Source of the DNA: Candidatus Galligastranaerophilus intestinigallinarum
GTDB taxonomy: Bacteria > Cyanobacteriota > Vampirovibrionia > Gastranaerophilales > Gastranaerophilaceae
NCBI GenBank assembly: GCA_018715855.1
Contig: DVKW01000031.1
Span: 1 to 7,028 of the forward strand
Length of the DNA: 7,028 bases
Direction of reading: 5' to 3'
Shown: in pieces, positions 5,959-7,028 of the stretch
Layout: every line of letters starts with the position of its first letter
Numbering within the stretch: the first letter of the stretch is position 1
Notes under the pieces: model-generated
Database searches by the model: none
Seen by the model: the letters and a program-made list of their open reading frames with translations, nothing else
Told to the model about the DNA's origin: nothing
Position numbers and translations under genes: made by a program

Positions 5959-6657
5959 ATGAAAATATTAAAAATAATTAAAAATGAAATTAATACGTTC
6001 AGCTTTTTGGAAAAAATATTTTTCCCTGTTGCCATATTTTTTGTTTTCTTAATTTCAATTTTAAAAGAAGATTCTATAATTGCCCTTATTTCTGCCGTTT
6101 GCGGAATAACTTATACAATATATGCAGGCAAAGGCAAAATTTTTTGTTTTTTTATAGGGCTAATTGGCACATTTTTTTACGTTTATCTTGCGTATAAAAA
6201 CGGCTTTTTTGGAAATATGGCCTTATATGGGTTGTATTTTTTCCCAATGCAGGTTATTGGCATTTTTAAATGGAAAAAACATTTGAAAAAAAATTCATTA
6301 GAAATAATAAAAACAAAACTTCCCGTATTTAAAAAAGCTATAGTTATTATAATTTCCGTTATATTATCTTTAATTTTATCTTACATTTTAAAGCTCTCCG
6401 GCGGCAAAAGCCCATATTTAGACGGCTTTTCGGTTGTTTTTTCAATTTTCGGGCAATATTTAACGGTTAAAAGATGCATTGAGCAGTGGTATTTTTGGTT
6501 TTTTGTAAATTTAATTTCACTTATTATGTGGGTTTTTGCAGTTTTAAACGGCGCAAAAACTTATGCCACACTTTTAATGTGGCTTATTTACCTTGTTTTA
6601 GCCATATATTTTTATATAGTTTGGAAAAAGGAATTAAATATATCTTACAAGGTCTGA
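5959..6657 (+). CDS. pnuC: PnuC-family vitamin/nicotinamide riboside transporter, 232 aa
   Basis: PnuC proteins are inner-membrane facilitators that take up vitamin-like substrates, classically nicotinamide riboside, trapped by phosphorylation inside the cell. Length and topology fit: about seven to eight hydrophobic segments near 20-34, 39-55, 61-79, 84-104, 126-145, 152-170, 178-196 and 202-222. Family features include LAYKNGFFGNMALYGLYF followed by Q98 and W105 (QVIGIFKW), then Q166 and the EQWYFWFFVN segment with W177, W180 and N184. The substrate cannot be settled from sequence: thiamine (PnuT) and riboflavin (PnuX) relatives share the fold, no TPP or FMN riboswitch is visible upstream, and no kinase gene is adjacent. 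The ATG at 5959 lacks a Shine-Dalgarno site but sits six bases after TATAAT. The last 24 bases overlap the converging gene. Confidence 0.85.
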   Translation: MKILKIIKNEINTFSFLEKIFFPVAIFFVFLISILKEDSIIALISAVCGITYTIYAGKGKIFCFFIGLIGTFFYVYLAYKNGFFGNMALYGLYFFPMQVIGIFKWKKHLKKNSLEIIKTKLPVFKKAIVIIISVILSLILSYILKLSGGKSPYLDGFSVVFSIFGQYLTVKRCIEQWYFWFFVNLISLIMWVFAVLNGAKTYATLLMWLIYLVLAIYFYIVWKKELNISYKV

Positions 6658-6972
6658 TTCCGTCATTTTAAAATTATATTTATCAAACATTGTAGATGCG
6701 GTATTTTCCGTTTCACCGACAAGTTTTAAAAACAAAGGCTCTTTATTTTTTAAAATTGAAGAATAACAGGGAATGCAAACTATGTTGTAAATTTTTTCAA
6801 TATATGAAATTGAAAAAACGCTTAGTGTGGTGCAGTTAAAATTAATATTATAGTTTGTGTCAAATTCAATTGTTCCCCCGTTTTTTCGGCACCATTCGGC
6901 ATCATAAATTTGATTTGCACAAACAGGAAAACTTAAATGGAAAATGAAAATTAAAAACAGAATTTTTTTCAT
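6634..6972 (-). CDS. Small secreted protein, degenerate nuclease-like family, 112 aa
   Basis: Start ATG is at 6972-6970, where a clean signal peptide begins (MKKILFLIFIF...FPVCA, residues 1-19; cleavage likely at VCA/N). An in-frame ATG at 6993 would add seven residues ahead of the signal peptide and was not chosen; a weak GGA precedes the chosen ATG by eight bases. The mature part starts with AEWCRKNGG (25-33), then INFNCTT (43-49), and later IEKIYNIV and KNKEPLFLKLVGE. This order resembles a family of small secreted proteins with CxxxGG, DCLT, AIEVDFA-KW-EAIGQ and a following beta strand, thought to have a restriction-nuclease-like fold. Here the expected acidic residues are replaced (N46 for Asp; FSIS where IEVD is expected), so it is probably not catalytic. 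Homology is inferred by eye only. Its 3' end overlaps the transporter gene and no terminator separates them. Confidence 0.7.
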   Translation of the reverse strand: MKKILFLIFIFHLSFPVCANQIYDAEWCRKNGGTIEFDTNYNINFNCTTLSVFSISYIEKIYNIVCIPCYSSILKNKEPLFLKLVGETENTASTMFDKYNFKMTESDLVRYI

Positions 6973-7028
6973 AGATAAAATCCGATTAACCATATAATTG
7001 AATTTTAAACTCCAAAAAACCCAAAAAC

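Overview
This is an AT-rich (roughly one third G+C by eye), densely coded bacterial window, with Lys/Glu/Ile/Asn-rich proteins, mostly ATG starts with weak Shine-Dalgarno sites, and compact intrinsic terminators. The best phylogenetic hint is PilT, which reads like the cyanobacterial type (for example SSAAQTIDRVVDVFPEGQQQ and LSNSLIAVFSQTLL). With the low G+C, a non-photosynthetic, host-associated cyanobacterial relative (Melainabacteria/Gastranaerophilales) is my first guess, and Elusimicrobiota is an alternative. This is inference, not proof. Exported proteins and type IV pilus machinery fit a diderm cell.

Layout. Bases 1-2081 hold the 3' part of a superfamily 1 (COG1112/Upf1-like) helicase ending in a PD-(D/E)XK nuclease-like domain; its Walker A end lies before the window. 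Bases 2155-3457 look like a small operon: a 26-base palindrome over a start codon, an unrecognised 67-aa basic protein, a metallo-beta-lactamase-fold hydrolase (7-base overlap), cytidine deaminase (12-base gap), then a strong terminator that also serves the converging gene. Bases 3468-4448 (minus) encode an exported Lys/Glu-rich coiled-coil protein with a helical C-terminal domain faintly like Spy/CpxP. Bases 4449-4816 are non-coding and contain a minus-strand terminator-like hairpin with no visible gene to terminate, plus two mutually exclusive hairpins ahead of pilT. Bases 4817-5911 are pilT with its own terminator. Bases 5959-6657 encode a PnuC-type vitamin transporter that may be read from a leaderless mRNA. 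It overlaps tail-to-tail by 24 bases a minus-strand gene for a small secreted protein (6634-6972), which looks like a degenerate relative of a secreted nuclease-like family.

How the genes relate. Cytidine deaminase (pyrimidine salvage) and the PnuC transporter (uptake of nicotinamide riboside or another vitamin) both suggest scavenging, as expected for a host-associated cell. PilT powers pilus retraction. The helicase-nuclease is the only gene with a possible defence or DNA-repair flavour. I see no complete new multigene system, CRISPR array, tRNA, rRNA, transposase or attachment site. The items most worth a second look are the helicase-nuclease, the start-codon palindrome, the orphan minus-strand terminator with the adjacent pilT leader, and the degenerate secreted nuclease-like protein.
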